64,000 nt of DNA from Metaphire vulgaris (lineage: Eukaryota > Annelida > Clitellata > Crassiclitellata > Megascolecidae), in assembly GCA_018105865.1 (NCBI GenBank), contig CM030851.1, forward strand, positions 11,024,828 to 11,088,827, in the 5' to 3' direction. Shown in pieces: positions 1 to 11,100 of the stretch; position 1 is the stretch's first letter, and every line of letters begins with the position of its first letter. The position numbers were made by a program, and so were the translations under genes. A model generated the notes under the pieces. That model did no database searches. It saw only the letters and a program-made list of their open reading frames with translations, and was not told where the DNA came from.

Positions 1-180
1 CATTAGGCTTTAAACCTTTAGATTTATAAAGCAGTCGTTAATAACATTTTTGTTTTGAATAATTTTAATAACCAGAACTTGAACTGACTTCAACACAGAA
101 ACAGAAACAACGTCGTCATAAAGAATTATCGCAAATTTATCAATTATTGATTAATATTATTCATTATTATATGGAACAAT
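1..180 (-). promoter_or_regulatory. Upstream block of an array copy lying off the left edge
   Basis: This stretch matches by eye the DNA just upstream of the unit 4 signal exon (about 59960-60130), including the shared strings gcagtcgttaa and aacttgaactgacttc and a TGACGACG-type motif (minus strand, 111-119). In the other units this block sits immediately 5' of the signal-peptide exon, so a further copy of the gene family should begin just beyond the left edge. The role as promoter is inferred from position and conservation only. Confidence 0.55.
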
Positions 181-784
181 TCATTGTTTACTATTAGGGA
201 TTTTGCTTGCTTTGCAATTTCTTACAGTTTTATGATGTCATTATCAATCTGCTGCGCCAGAAAAATGCCAGAGTCTGTAACTAACGAATCCCTATCCAAG
301 CGACACTGCCTCGCAATTTAGGTAGAATTTCGTGTGTGCAGTGCATGTACTGTATTAATCTCTGCACAAGACAAAAATACTCCTTCTAATTAAGCCTAAA
401 TGCTTATATATACACACAGTCACACACACTTTTTGATGTTCCGAATGAAAGACCAACAACCAATTATAAGAGTTTTCAAATTAATTTTCAAATTTAATTA
501 TGCATAAGATTGTCTCTTTGTTCGACTTGAGATGGTAAAAACCTATATTTGTTTGATTGTTTGCATTAGGCGTCCGTTATTTAATATTAATATGTATTAT
601 AATAAATCTATGTAGACTATGGAGACTATGGTTGCCGTTAATCCAATGTTGCTAGGCAACATTTTGAAAAACTAGTCAAAGTTCTCTAAAATTTTTGAAA
701 GGCAAGTAAAGATATATTTCCGTCCTGTTGAGTTTATGCATAGGCTATAGGCCTATATATTGCCTCAATTTGTTTCAAATCAGA
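181..784. other. AT-rich intergenic DNA, nothing recognised
   Basis: I see no credible ORF, splice-flanked exon or terminal repeat here. The stretch has short CA/AT runs near 410-430 only. Confidence 0.5.
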
Positions 785-1266
785 TTGCATCGTGGTTTTC
801 CTATCTACTAGAAAATGTGAAACTGTTAAGGACTGGGTTATTTGTATAGACAATGCTTGAATTTCCTAATAGCACTGTGACGGTTGCACTATTCTAAGCT
901 AATCTTAAACCAGAGGTGTCATTTGTGTCATTTGTCTTAAACCAGGGGTGTCACTGATGACGTCAGTAGGCAGGGGAAATGTATAAATAAGCAAGGAAAA
1001 TGGCATTAAAACTTGAATAATAGCTAGACAATTATTATATTATATCAAGAACACTGTCAATGTGCGGGTTTTGGGCCACCCTGTAATTTTGAGTGATTGC
1101 TTTAGGCCTATAGCTTTTGATATGCGTATAATAATAAATCTATAATATTAGCATTAGGCTTTAATATATTATACACTAGATGCCGCCTATCTATGACAAA
1201 GGCAGCCGAAAGTTTACGCCAAAAATCCATCTTTTTGGCACGATGTTGTCATGGTAACCATTGTCT

Positions 1267-1267
1267 A

Positions 1268-1328
<61 letters not shown>

Positions 1329-1383
1329 GACAATTTTTATAGCGCCAAAAACATGACATAGATCAAAATCTAAGGCGCTTTAC

Positions 1384-1436
<53 letters not shown>
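1267..1436. repeat. (ATT)n, short dispersed-repeat tail, (AT)n
   Basis: A pure ATT run (about 1267-1328) is followed by a GCGCC...GGCGCTTTAC segment and then an (AT)n run (about 1387-1436). The middle segment flanked by an ATT tract resembles the 3' tail of a retrotransposed element on the minus strand; family not assigned. Confidence 0.6.
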
Positions 1437-1438
<2 letters not shown>

Positions 1439-1857
1439 AGCGTATATATTTAATTGATGCACACCATGACAACATTGTACTAAAATGGCGGAAACTTAGC
1501 GTCATCCATCAAATGGCTTTGTAGAAGATTTTTAATCTGTTAGATGGTTAGCTATCTACATTTCAAAAATTTATTACGACGCCAAATCATTTAGGCGCTG
1601 CAGTGTTTATAAAGAAGCTCTGCTGTCGTAGAAACCGGTAGACTGACTAAATTGCAAGGAGGATTTCCGTTCTGCGCTGCTTTTGTTTCGCGTCAAGGAT
1701 CAACAAAAAAGATTCAACATGAATCTGCGGTGGGTGAGGAGAGGTGAGTAGATCCGTCCAAATGGCGTTTGGCTCTGGTGATTGGAATGATTACAACGAT
1801 GTTTGTCAGTCTACTGACCCGACGGCTCACTGGGTAGTGGTGACTCTCCACCTAGTG

Positions 1858-1898
1858 CTCCGTACCCCAAGTACTGACTTGGTACTTGGGGTACGGAG
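1858..1898. repeat. Perfect 17-bp hairpin
   Basis: The arms 1858-1874 and 1882-1898 are exact reverse complements (CTCCGTACCCCAAGTAC) around a 7-base loop. It lies inside the foldback element. It could be a secondary-structure element of the transposon. Confidence 0.8.
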
Positions 1899-2435
1899 TA
1901 CTTGGAGTACTTTCTTTGGTGTTGATATTGGTTTTATTGTTAATTACACATATTCATTATTGGCCCGGGCCCCCTCCAGACCGCCGGGCCCTGTACATTT
2001 GTCCTCTGCCCCTTTCTCGACGGCCCTGCCAACGAATCATCATTCGGGGATTTTATTGGTCCGGCGGTCTTATACATTATCAGCGGGCGATATACAATAA
2101 TTAAATCAACGTTCCTTCTAAGCGGGCGATAACAGTGCGCGCTGCGCTAGCGACATTGTGCAAGGGTCATTGTGCTTTGTGCAATATTTTTTTACAGCGT
2201 TACGTTTTAAACCTAGAAATGGAAAGAAATTGTGCTGCTCTTTTGCATAGTCTAGAGTCTAGACGGGGGGGGGACACGGCCCCTTGTCTCGCCCCAAATG
2301 ACACCCCTGGTTTAATATTAGTTTAGAATAATGCAACCGTCACAGTGCTATTAGGAAATTCAAGCATTGCCTATAAAAATAACCCAGTCCTCAACAGTTT
2401 CACATTTTCTAGTAGATAGGAAAACCACGATGCAA

Positions 2436-3286
2436 GGAATTAAGAAATAATTGAGAAATGATTGTGATATAGAATTCATAGAAAACGTTTACGTGATATT
2501 GTATGCGGTTTTGAAGATGTTCAAACGGACAATATAGAAAAGATTTACGTGAGTATAAATGAACAGTATAAGAAACATTTGAGAAACTATAGAAATGCGT
2601 TGTTTTGAGTAGCATATTCTATGTCGGAGAAACAGTTGTGAATATAACTGTGTGTGTGTGTTGAAGAAAAGGAATTCATTTATTGATCAGTGCATTGTTT
2701 ATTTGTCATACATTAAGACGAAGAGGTTCTAAAAGTGCATATTACATTGAAGAAAAAAAGAACCCTCACATGCTTAATAGGAGCTTGTGACAGTGGGCCG
2801 TATCTTAGTCTTCTAAGTCTAGTGCGTAACTTGATGGAATTCAATCATCCTGTTAGAGTCTGCCAGCAGATGGTCACCTACTGATGAAGTCTCGCGGTGG
2901 CGCCATAGAAGTTTATTGATTGATTGATCGACCTGATTTTGCTAGGCCTACAGATCGTCCCTGTTCACCTGTTTAGACTGAGTTGACTCTAGTTAGAAAA
3001 AAACTCGATTGTTCGAAAGTGTCAAGTCGATATCAGTCATATCACAAGCCGAATTAAGCGTTAAATCGAGCTCCACTTCCAACCATAAATTACACTGGTC
3101 AACAAATTTTATGCAAGTTTTTGTTTCCTCTACAAATTTTGGTGAAACTAATAGATTTAATATTTAATACTACGCTAATGAAATTAGTGCCTCATGTGGA
3201 CGTCTGATTTTAATGTATTGTTCAAAGTAGTCTCTTGAATTGAAGAGCCTACGTGACAGATGAGGGAAAAGACTTCGGCCAGGATT
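2436..3286. other. Intergenic DNA with a LINE-tail-like remnant
   Basis: No gene is supported. Bases about 2896-2930 read ggcgccatagaagttta followed by three ATTG units, matching the 3' tail of the LINE fragments near 44253 and 60465. The preceding 100 bases may be decayed LINE sequence. Confidence 0.45.
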
Positions 3287-3904
3287 AGGGTCAATGGAAA
3301 TTCACAAAGTCATGAAATCCACTGTTTTTGGCATTTGTCTTGAATGCCGTGAATTTTGACAAAAGCCTTGAATTTCCGTGAATTCAGACAATTATATGAA
3401 ATAAATAACATATTCTTGATCACTCAAGTGATTATAAAACCTGATAATACTATACTTGCGCCAACAATAAAAAAGTCCGAAACATGACTATAGAGCGAAG
3501 TAATAATTAGTTTCTTAATGCTTGTAGTAGCTTACTTATTTATTCTTTACGTAACAAACGCCGACATTTCTTATCTATTCTTTAGGTCTACGTAACAAGC
3601 GCCGCTGACGTCATCCAAGTTTATCAGTCATTAGTTTCAGTCTTCACAATTAGTTATTTTTGATTCACCGCTACTTTTGTTTAATGATTGTTGGAGTTAA
3701 AGAAGGTTTTGATTTTCTAGTTGGCATAGGCGGGATGAATACTGCATTTCATTATTGAAACATCATGTTATATATAACATAACAATATATATAACATATA
3801 ACAATATATATACATATATAGTATACTATACTGTCAATTCGCAGTGACAATTTTCTAAACAATGCATGAATATTGAGGTTTTGCCATGAATTTCCATTAA
3901 CCCT
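3287..3904. mobile_element. Short element with inverted ends AGGGTYAATGGAAATTCA
   Basis: The left end AGGGTCAATGGAAATTCA and the right end (reverse complement AGGGTTAATGGAAATTCA) are inverted copies about 620 bp apart. The interior is AT-rich with no coding capacity I can support. It is probably a non-autonomous DNA transposon; ends are approximate. Confidence 0.45.
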
Positions 3905-3965
3905 ACTTAGGATGTATATAATAATGTATTGCTTCACTTTCTAGCCTTCTAAAACCTCACACACA

Positions 3966-4144
3966 CAGTGTTTATTCTAGCCACCTAGACACTGGAGAGT
4001 TTAAAAACATTTTTGTGGGAGTGGGGTGGGAGGAACAGACATTGGGGAGGTCATACTACTTGCTAAAATGTCTAAAATTTTGGGAGGTAAATTTCAAACT
4101 TGGGGGGAGAAATTCCCACCGGAGAAGGTCTAGAATAAGCACTG
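3966..4144. mobile_element. hAT-like MITE, CAGTG(T/C)TTATTCTAG ends
   Basis: The inverted ends CAGTGTTTATTCTAG and CAGTGCTTATTCTAG bound 179 bp. The CAG...CTG termini suggest hAT, but the 8-bp flanks (CACACACA and CACTATGC) do not match well, so the class is tentative. Confidence 0.5.
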
Positions 4145-4211
4145 CACTATGCGATAAGTAATCAATATCTCGATATTTAGTAAGATATATTTAATAAAAT
4201 ACTGAGATGAA

Positions 4212-4217
4212 TTTAAT
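4212..4217 (-). promoter_or_regulatory. Candidate poly(A) signal ATTAAA, unit 1
   Basis: ATTAAA lies about 155 bp after the stop codon in a context (AATTAAATTCATC) shared at the same distance in all five units. The conservation supports a 3'-end processing role; no transcript data are available. Confidence 0.5.
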
Positions 4218-4368
4218 TCAAATTCAAGATCAAAACTAAACTCAGATGGGTGAAGCGTCGTATTTATACGGCATAATTTCTTACATCCGGATTCAGTCAA
4301 CAGACTTGAGGCTTTGGGTCCAGTGACAATAGTAAAGAATCAATATCTATATATAGCAATCGCCATAT

Positions 4369-5606
4369 TCACATTGGGTACAAAATCATTCCAAAGAACG
4401 ACGTAATAAGACCTTCCTTGGTCGAATAGCTGTAGCTTTCCACCGCACCAACGACCTTCAGAACATCGTTGGCGTTCAAGGCTACTATTACGCCGTGTCC
4501 CTCGCTCTCATTGTTGTTTTGAGTTTTTGGTTCATGGGTGATCTCCATTACCTTTACTCCGTTACGTTGGACGCTGAGGTGCAGGGTCTTATCTTCACCA
4601 GTTCCACTGCTTACGTATACGTAATAGTAACCGGCGATTTTTATTTTCACGACCCTGGTGTTCTCATCCCATAGACCGTCCTTATTGTAGGTCACGAGGT
4701 TGAAGTAGAACGGGTCCATCGGAGCGCCCTGCGTATACGAAACGTAGTCTTTCAGGAGCGACCACGCCTGCGAGTCAACGTTCTTGGGAAGGTATGGAAT
4801 CACGGAGAACGTATTCAAATGGAAGCCAGCGGTGTCGGTGAATTCCTCGCGTTTCATTTTCAGCACGATAGACGCTCCGGCGGGGCAGTCTAAGAGAAAT
4901 TCGTGGGCAATCGGTGTTTCCCCGTTGCGTCGAACGCTGTCTCTGACGGTAATAAACGTTTTCGTATGACCGCTCTTCTTTTCAACGACCAACTCAACGG
5001 TGGACGTTGCGTGCGCTTTCGCACCGACCGTAAAGCTGGCGAAGTACAGTCCGCTGGTGGTGCAGACGTATCCACTCGTGGACTTGTCGAAAGCTCCTCC
5101 GCCCGGAACTCCGATCGTCTGTACGAAAGACAGCCAGGGAGAACTCGAAATGCCGCCGTTACCGACCGCCTGAACGGTACGTTGACGGCCGTCGTCCGTC
5201 ATGGCGTCCGAAACGCTGAAAACGTTGAGTATTGTTTCCGAGTTGTTGCTGAATATTTTACCACTGTCGAGAGACAGATGCAGGGCTGCCGACGCCGACA
5301 GCTGCAGCAGTCCGCTACGACAGACGGTTTCAGGGCCGTCGTGAACTGTCGACGTCCAAGACAAACCCATGACGGTTCCCTTTTCATCTGCCAAGGACAT
5401 CACCGCCGATTCACCAGTGACCAAACCTAAGCAGATTTCTACGAAGTAAATACCGTCAGATGGCGCTGTGCAAGAATTGGACGCACTATTGGACGACGGA
5501 TTTTTGACGTCGGTACGATCGACGGTAAGAGGAACTGGATTAGACGGAGCGGCGACAACCCCTCTAGGACTCGCTGAGCACAGAAATGGACGCGATAGAG
5601 ACGATT
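4369..5606 (-). CDS. Unit 1 last exon: three tandem C1q-like domains
   Basis: The acceptor tttgtag at 5607-5608 opens an exon of 412 codons ending in TGA. Domain 1 starts at the C1q-like FLCSASPRG and ends near ILNVFSVSDAM. Domain 2 carries FDKSTSGYVCTTSGLYF, the typical 'FD..TG.Y.C...G.YF' core. Domain 3 carries LWDENTRVVKIKIAGYYYVY and ends SFFGMILYPM, like the last C1q strand. Each domain is about 130 residues. Three C1q folds in one chain could fold as an internal trimer (inference). Confidence 0.8.
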
Positions 5607-8040
5607 CTACAAAGAGCATTGCATAGTTTTCAGCAATGTTTTTTCTGAGGTCTCATAAACTTCGCTTTTCAATTCTAGGTACTGAGACAAAATTATCCAT
5701 CTAATGCGCGTTTCTTCACAACGACAACAGTACCATCGTCCCTACTACTCTGACTGCCCGATTTCGTCTTTTAAACAGTAAATCTTTATACATAGGCTAG
5801 CTATATGTGTGACTATTCTGATATTCGTAGCACTTTGTCGTCTGCGGATGTGTAACTAATGGTAAGTTTAATATACTTCTTTATGAGTGTTCTCGTTTTC
5901 ACTTTTCTTGTATAAAATACGCGGTCAGCGGGACAGATTTCAGGAACTCAAAATATTTGTGCCCTAAATTAGAAAATAATTTATAAAACTCGCGTGGAAG
6001 CCAGTTTTAGCTGAAAGATTTATTCTCCATCTATACCATGATCTCCGCCAACAATTCAATTGTTCAGCAGCACGCCAATGGCATGGAACCTAAATATGCC
6101 ATATACTCAATTATAAAATAAAAAGAATAAAGATACACTTACCAACGGCAGTAGCTGAAGTCGTAGTGGTTGTGGTCGTTTTCTTAGTGGTAGTGGTTGG
6201 TGTCGTAGTGGTAGTGGTTGGAGTCGTAGTGGTAGTGGTTGGAGTCGTAGTGGTTGTGGTTGGGGTCGTAGTGGTAGTTTTGGTAGTGGTTCGTGTAGTA
6301 GTGGTAGTCGTTGGTGTTGTAGTGGAAGTTGTTGGCGTCGTGGTGCTAGTCGTAGTCTTACGTTTTGTTGTAGTAGTCGTTGGTGTCGTCTTAGTTGTAG
6401 TCGTTCGCGTAGTAGTGGTACTAGGCGGTCGCGTAGTAGTAGTAGTCGATGGTTTTTTCGTTGTGGTACTAGTCGGTCGTGTAGTGGTAGTAGTTGATGT
6501 TGTTGGCCTTGTAGTGGTTGTTGTCGGTCGCGCAGTAGTAGTAGTCGATGTTTTTTTCGTTGTGGTACTAGTCGGTCGCGTAGTGGTATTAGTTGATGTT
6601 TTTGGCCTTGTAGTGGTTGTTATCGGTCGCGTAGTAGTAATAGCCGATGTTCGTTTCGTAGTGGTAGCAGTCGGTCGCTTAGTGGTAATAGTTGATGCCG
6701 TTCTGTTAGTTATTGGTCTATTAGTGGCACTAGTTGAATTTATCTTGACAGTAGTACGTGTCTTAGTCGTCTGTCTCATACTGGTAGTCTTTTGTGCTGT
6801 AATTTTAGTAGTTGGTTTTGCAGTGGTAGTATTTGGTCTTATAGTTGTAGTGACTGGTCTTTTTGTGGTAATATTTAATTTCGTAATGGCAGTCTTTGGT
6901 GTTGTATTGCCAGCAGCTGGCGTTTTAGTGGTATTAGACCTATTTGGTTTCGCAATGGTAGTCGTTTGATGCGTCGTGATCTTATTTGTTTTCACAGTGG
7001 TCATGTTTGGCCTTTTAGTGGTAGTGGCTGGTGTTATTGTGATTGTGGTATATTTTAGTTTCGTACTGGTATTCTTTGGTGTTCCAGTGGTAGTTTTTGG
7101 TTTCGCAATGGTAGTTATTTGTGTCTTGGTGATACCAATCTGTTTTCTAGTTGTAATGCTTGGTCTATTGGCGGAGGCAGTGGTAGTACTTGTTATTTTA
7201 GGTGTCGTCGATGTAAATAATGTTTTAGTAGTTTTCCTCTCAGTCGAGCTCCTCGTGGTTATTTTAGTACTCATTTTAATAGTAGATTTTCGTACTTTCT
7301 TTTTTCTAGTGGTTTTTCTGGATTTAAGCGTAGAGCGTTTTGTAGTAGGTCTTGTAATTGCAGGTGTCGCCGGTTTAAACGTGATTATCTTAGAGGTCAT
7401 TCGGAGAGTAGGTCTTCTTGTTACAAATAGCTTGGTTTTGATAGTTGCTCTTCTAGTTGTAAGTGTGACTCGTTTTGTAGTTGTTGTTTTTGCAATTGAC
7501 GGTTTTGTCGATTCCTTAGTTCTTTTCGGCGTTGTCATCTTAACAGTCGTTTTCTTTGGAACAGTTTTCTTTTTAGGTTTGCGATGTTTAGTTTGATGTA
7601 TTATAATAGCTGGGATAACGTATTTTATTTTATTTATTTTCATTTTAGGTTTGCGATTTTCTATCTCGGCAACTGTTTCATACGCCTCTGGTTCTTTCTC
7701 TGCCAACTTCAGCTCTGTGATTCCTGAAAACGCATTGTTGCAAAATATTTGCTGATATAGTTTGCGACACAAAAGAAATCCTACTAAATCACTTAAAATC
7801 CAGTTATTGTTATTATTTGCTAGAACATTACTTCGTTTCGAAAATGGTTTGATGCCCTGATTTTACGTGGCATTATGTCACAAACTCTGAACTAGTTTAC
7901 GAATTTCTGAAGTTTAGCGAGTATTTTGAAGACGGACATACACTGTAAAGTGTCATGAGCGAGCGAATTTGAAAATGGTTCGTTAACCAAATAGGTGCAA
8001 CAGACCAATTACTCGATATGCTGCAAAGTCCAGCATATGT

Positions 8041-8100
<60 letters not shown>

Positions 8101-11100
8101 ATATATATATATATTATCTGCTTGGATTATATATAAGAAACAAAACTTTTCATAAGATGGACATCTGACGGCTGTTTTACATTGTTGTACATTGTTGTAA
8201 ACGATTTATCATTTCTGAATTTGGACAAGTTCTGATAACATGATGATGGTGAGAATCATCACCATAGGAATAGCAATGTAATAAATAGTAATAATGACTA
8301 AAACAAATACTGCGACTAATAGCTAGTATAATAAAACAATGCATCTTTATGCCATGAGTTCTAATACTGCAGAGGTATCAATTGGCGCTCTTCCAAAATC
8401 AAATCGCGATTAACCAGGTATCGGTAAACAGCAGTCAATGTGAGAAGTATTCAAGACACACTGGAATAAAGACAAGCGGGAGGAGATGTGTCTATTGTGG
8501 ATTGGAAGATAGTAAGATACTATGGCTACTGGAAGATAACAGAAAGATAAAGAGAATTCCCGATTTTAGTGGTTAAAAATAGAATGTTAAATCACGTTTT
8601 GTTTCGGAATGAGGGTCGCTTCACTGTTACACCGCTTCAGTTGAGAAACATTACAATTTCATTAACTTACATTATTTCTTCGATTCCACATACAGTAGAC
8701 CACAGACCTTTACATGCTTCGGTGCGAGTGAGATTCAGATGTGTCGATCCTTTCTGTGATAACAGACGTGTATGCTTTTTAGACAACCAGCAGAACGAAT
8801 AGGCTTTTGTAGACACGTCAATATCAATTCCGATGCATGTTGATACGCTGATACAATGTGCCTTACAATCGGCAAAAGACGCTTCAAGAACTGGAACTCC
8901 TTCGGCCATGTTCGTGTCATGCATAGGGGCAGACCAAATATATTTGCAATCGGGTCTTTCCTCTGCAAATAAAGGACAGATCGGTCAATAAAAGCCTAGT
9001 TCCACAAGAAAACAGTGTTTTTCATGCATTTTTCTTTAGAACGAAAGGCGAAATAAATTGCCTCTCAAACGTTGCCGTTTTGTCTGTATACTGAAATGAA
9101 TCGTGCATTTCTTTCTTTGTACAACAACGTGTCCGGTAATTTTAAATCGAAAGACTCGAAGTTGGAGTAAATACCTTTTCTTTCAAAAGAGGAAGGAATT
9201 ATCATAGGACGTGGATGAGGATGGGGTGAAGGAGCAGGAGAAGAAACAAAGAACGCAACTGGAACAGCAGCAGGAGGAGGAACATACGAAGTAGGCTTAC
9301 AGCTCTTTCCTGACACACGATATTGTTCGATGAATGGAACCTTGACTCCCATTGATAAGCTTTCATTGTCATAGTATATATAGCAACCGCCAGACATTTG
9401 ATGCACTCTTGTGTCAAATTCCATGCCGACGCAATCTTGCAAACCAAGGCATAGATCTTTGCACACCTCAATTGTTCGAAACTGAAAGTAGTGCAGACCA
9501 CTGCCTGAACTGGTGTTCTTTGCGAAAAGCCAATTTGTCACGCAGCCTGAAAATAATATTTACAAGTAATCAGCTGCGAGTAAATAACTCATATTGCACG
9601 TATTAACTAATTTGTATTTGTGACAGATGCTCGCTAAATAGATCCCTTGATGAACTGAGTTTTCTCAAGCATTTAGGTGGACACTATTATTGATAAAACT
9701 CGGTGTGAGAAAGATAATTATATTATTAGAAGTCGCGCAAAAATGAATGAAATCTAATGAATGCTGCAAAAGGGAATTTTATCCCTCCCATATTTTGCTA
9801 CACTTTTACCCAAAAATAGACAAAATAGACATAAAAAGATCATCCGCATATTCCGCAGTTTTCCCCCGAAATTTTACTAGACTTCTACACAAAAATGGGT
9901 TTCACAAGCAAAAAAAGTAAAGTAAGTCTGGTAGGGGATGCATCCCCACTCATCCCCCACATGGAACCGCCACTGCGTTTGACTTAAATTTTGTCTTGCA
10001 TTTCCAAATTCCAGCAAACGATTTAAGGAAGATCTCATTTCAACTTCATACCAACATGTTGTACTAACCCGGAAGCAGGCAGGCCCGGTCAACAATGTAT
10101 TGGACGGTGCCATGGGACAGATGGAATGTGTTATTTTTCCACAAGTCTTCGGGTCGCAAGTGTAGCCAACATCCACTGCTCACATTCTTTGTGCCTTGAA
10201 AATCAGCGGCTACACATCGAGGTTCATCTTCGCAAGTGTTGAGACACGCTTCCACCGTATTGGCCGCTTTACGGTGCAAACCATTGAGCGAATACATATT
10301 CGGATATCGAATCCATCGCGTCGAACAAGGCGACTCTGGTCAAAGTAACCGTACAAGATGCACGGCTTACATGAATTATAACTGATGCAGGTTATTATCT
10401 TCAAATACTTTGGTCACATTTCATAGAGGTCAATATTCCAGCAAAATGAGAAAACTGAGGAGAGTGAAGTATAAAGTTCTGTGATAGTCGCTTCATACAA
10501 GTTGATTGCTTGATTTCATTGTGCACTGTTGAGCCTAGTATGTAAGCCTATGTGCGAGCGTAGCAGACTAGATGATAAAATAATAGAGCCTAAGCGACGC
10601 AGTTCAAACATAAAGGGGAGAAAAGAAGGGTTGATCTTTAACTTGGGTAACTATATCTGAGAATTAAAAATTCATAATTCATTCTCAAGGATTTTTTAAA
10701 CGATGCAATACCATAAAATAAAAGCTCATATAGGTCTAGTGCACATAGGCCTGTGTATTTAATTATTGTATGGCAAAACAAATTCATTGAAGGCGATACT
10801 CGTTCGACGATTTGTATCCCTACCAGTAGCATGTATAGAAAAGAGACGAGGAATAGGAGGAAGAGGAGGATGAGGAGAAGGAGTAGAAAGAGGAGGACGA
10901 GGAGGACGAAAAATACGAGGAGGAGTAGGAGTAGAAAGCATGGCGACAGAGGCAGAAGTAACTTTGCATTTCTTTCGTTTAGCTCGATATGGTTCAACGA
11001 ATGGAACTTTGTGGCCTTTCGTTGCGGTTTTCTTGTCAAAGTACGCATAGCAGCCGCCTGATAATTCGTTAACTTTTGTGTCGAATTCTATGCCGATGCA

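Larger units (their letters stand above)
785..2435. mobile_element. Foldback-type element with ~141-bp inverted arms
   Basis: Bases 785-925 and 2295-2435 are inverted copies of each other with few mismatches; both outer ends read TTGCATCGTGG. Inside lie a microsatellite block and a short region that resembles a first exon (1608-1745). A nested pair CAGGGGTGTCA (about 937) and its inverted copy (about 2307) resembles hAT-type ends. I see no transposase and no clear target-site duplication, so the class is uncertain. Confidence 0.55.

Noticed and set aside
1744..2104. Two overlapping plus-strand frames in the foldback element
   Set aside because: No recognisable domain, and they read through a perfect hairpin; only the short first-exon-like part is worth noting.
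4903..5430. Long plus-strand frames opposite the C1q exons (also 18490-18862, 34230-34766, 48200-48610, 62252-62530)
   Set aside because: They are shadows in GC-richer coding DNA; no domain, start context or splice signal, and not conserved in frame among copies.
6166..6969. Plus-strand poly-Val reading frames (also 19878-21411, 36557-37351, 49825-51411)
   Set aside because: They are the exact antisense of the Thr-rich coding exons (ACN codons read as GTN/GTA). The minus strand has splice borders and family conservation; these do not.
10753..11061. Arg/Lys-rich plus-strand frame
   Set aside because: It is antisense to the Pro/Ser-rich tail of PAN-b in unit 1.
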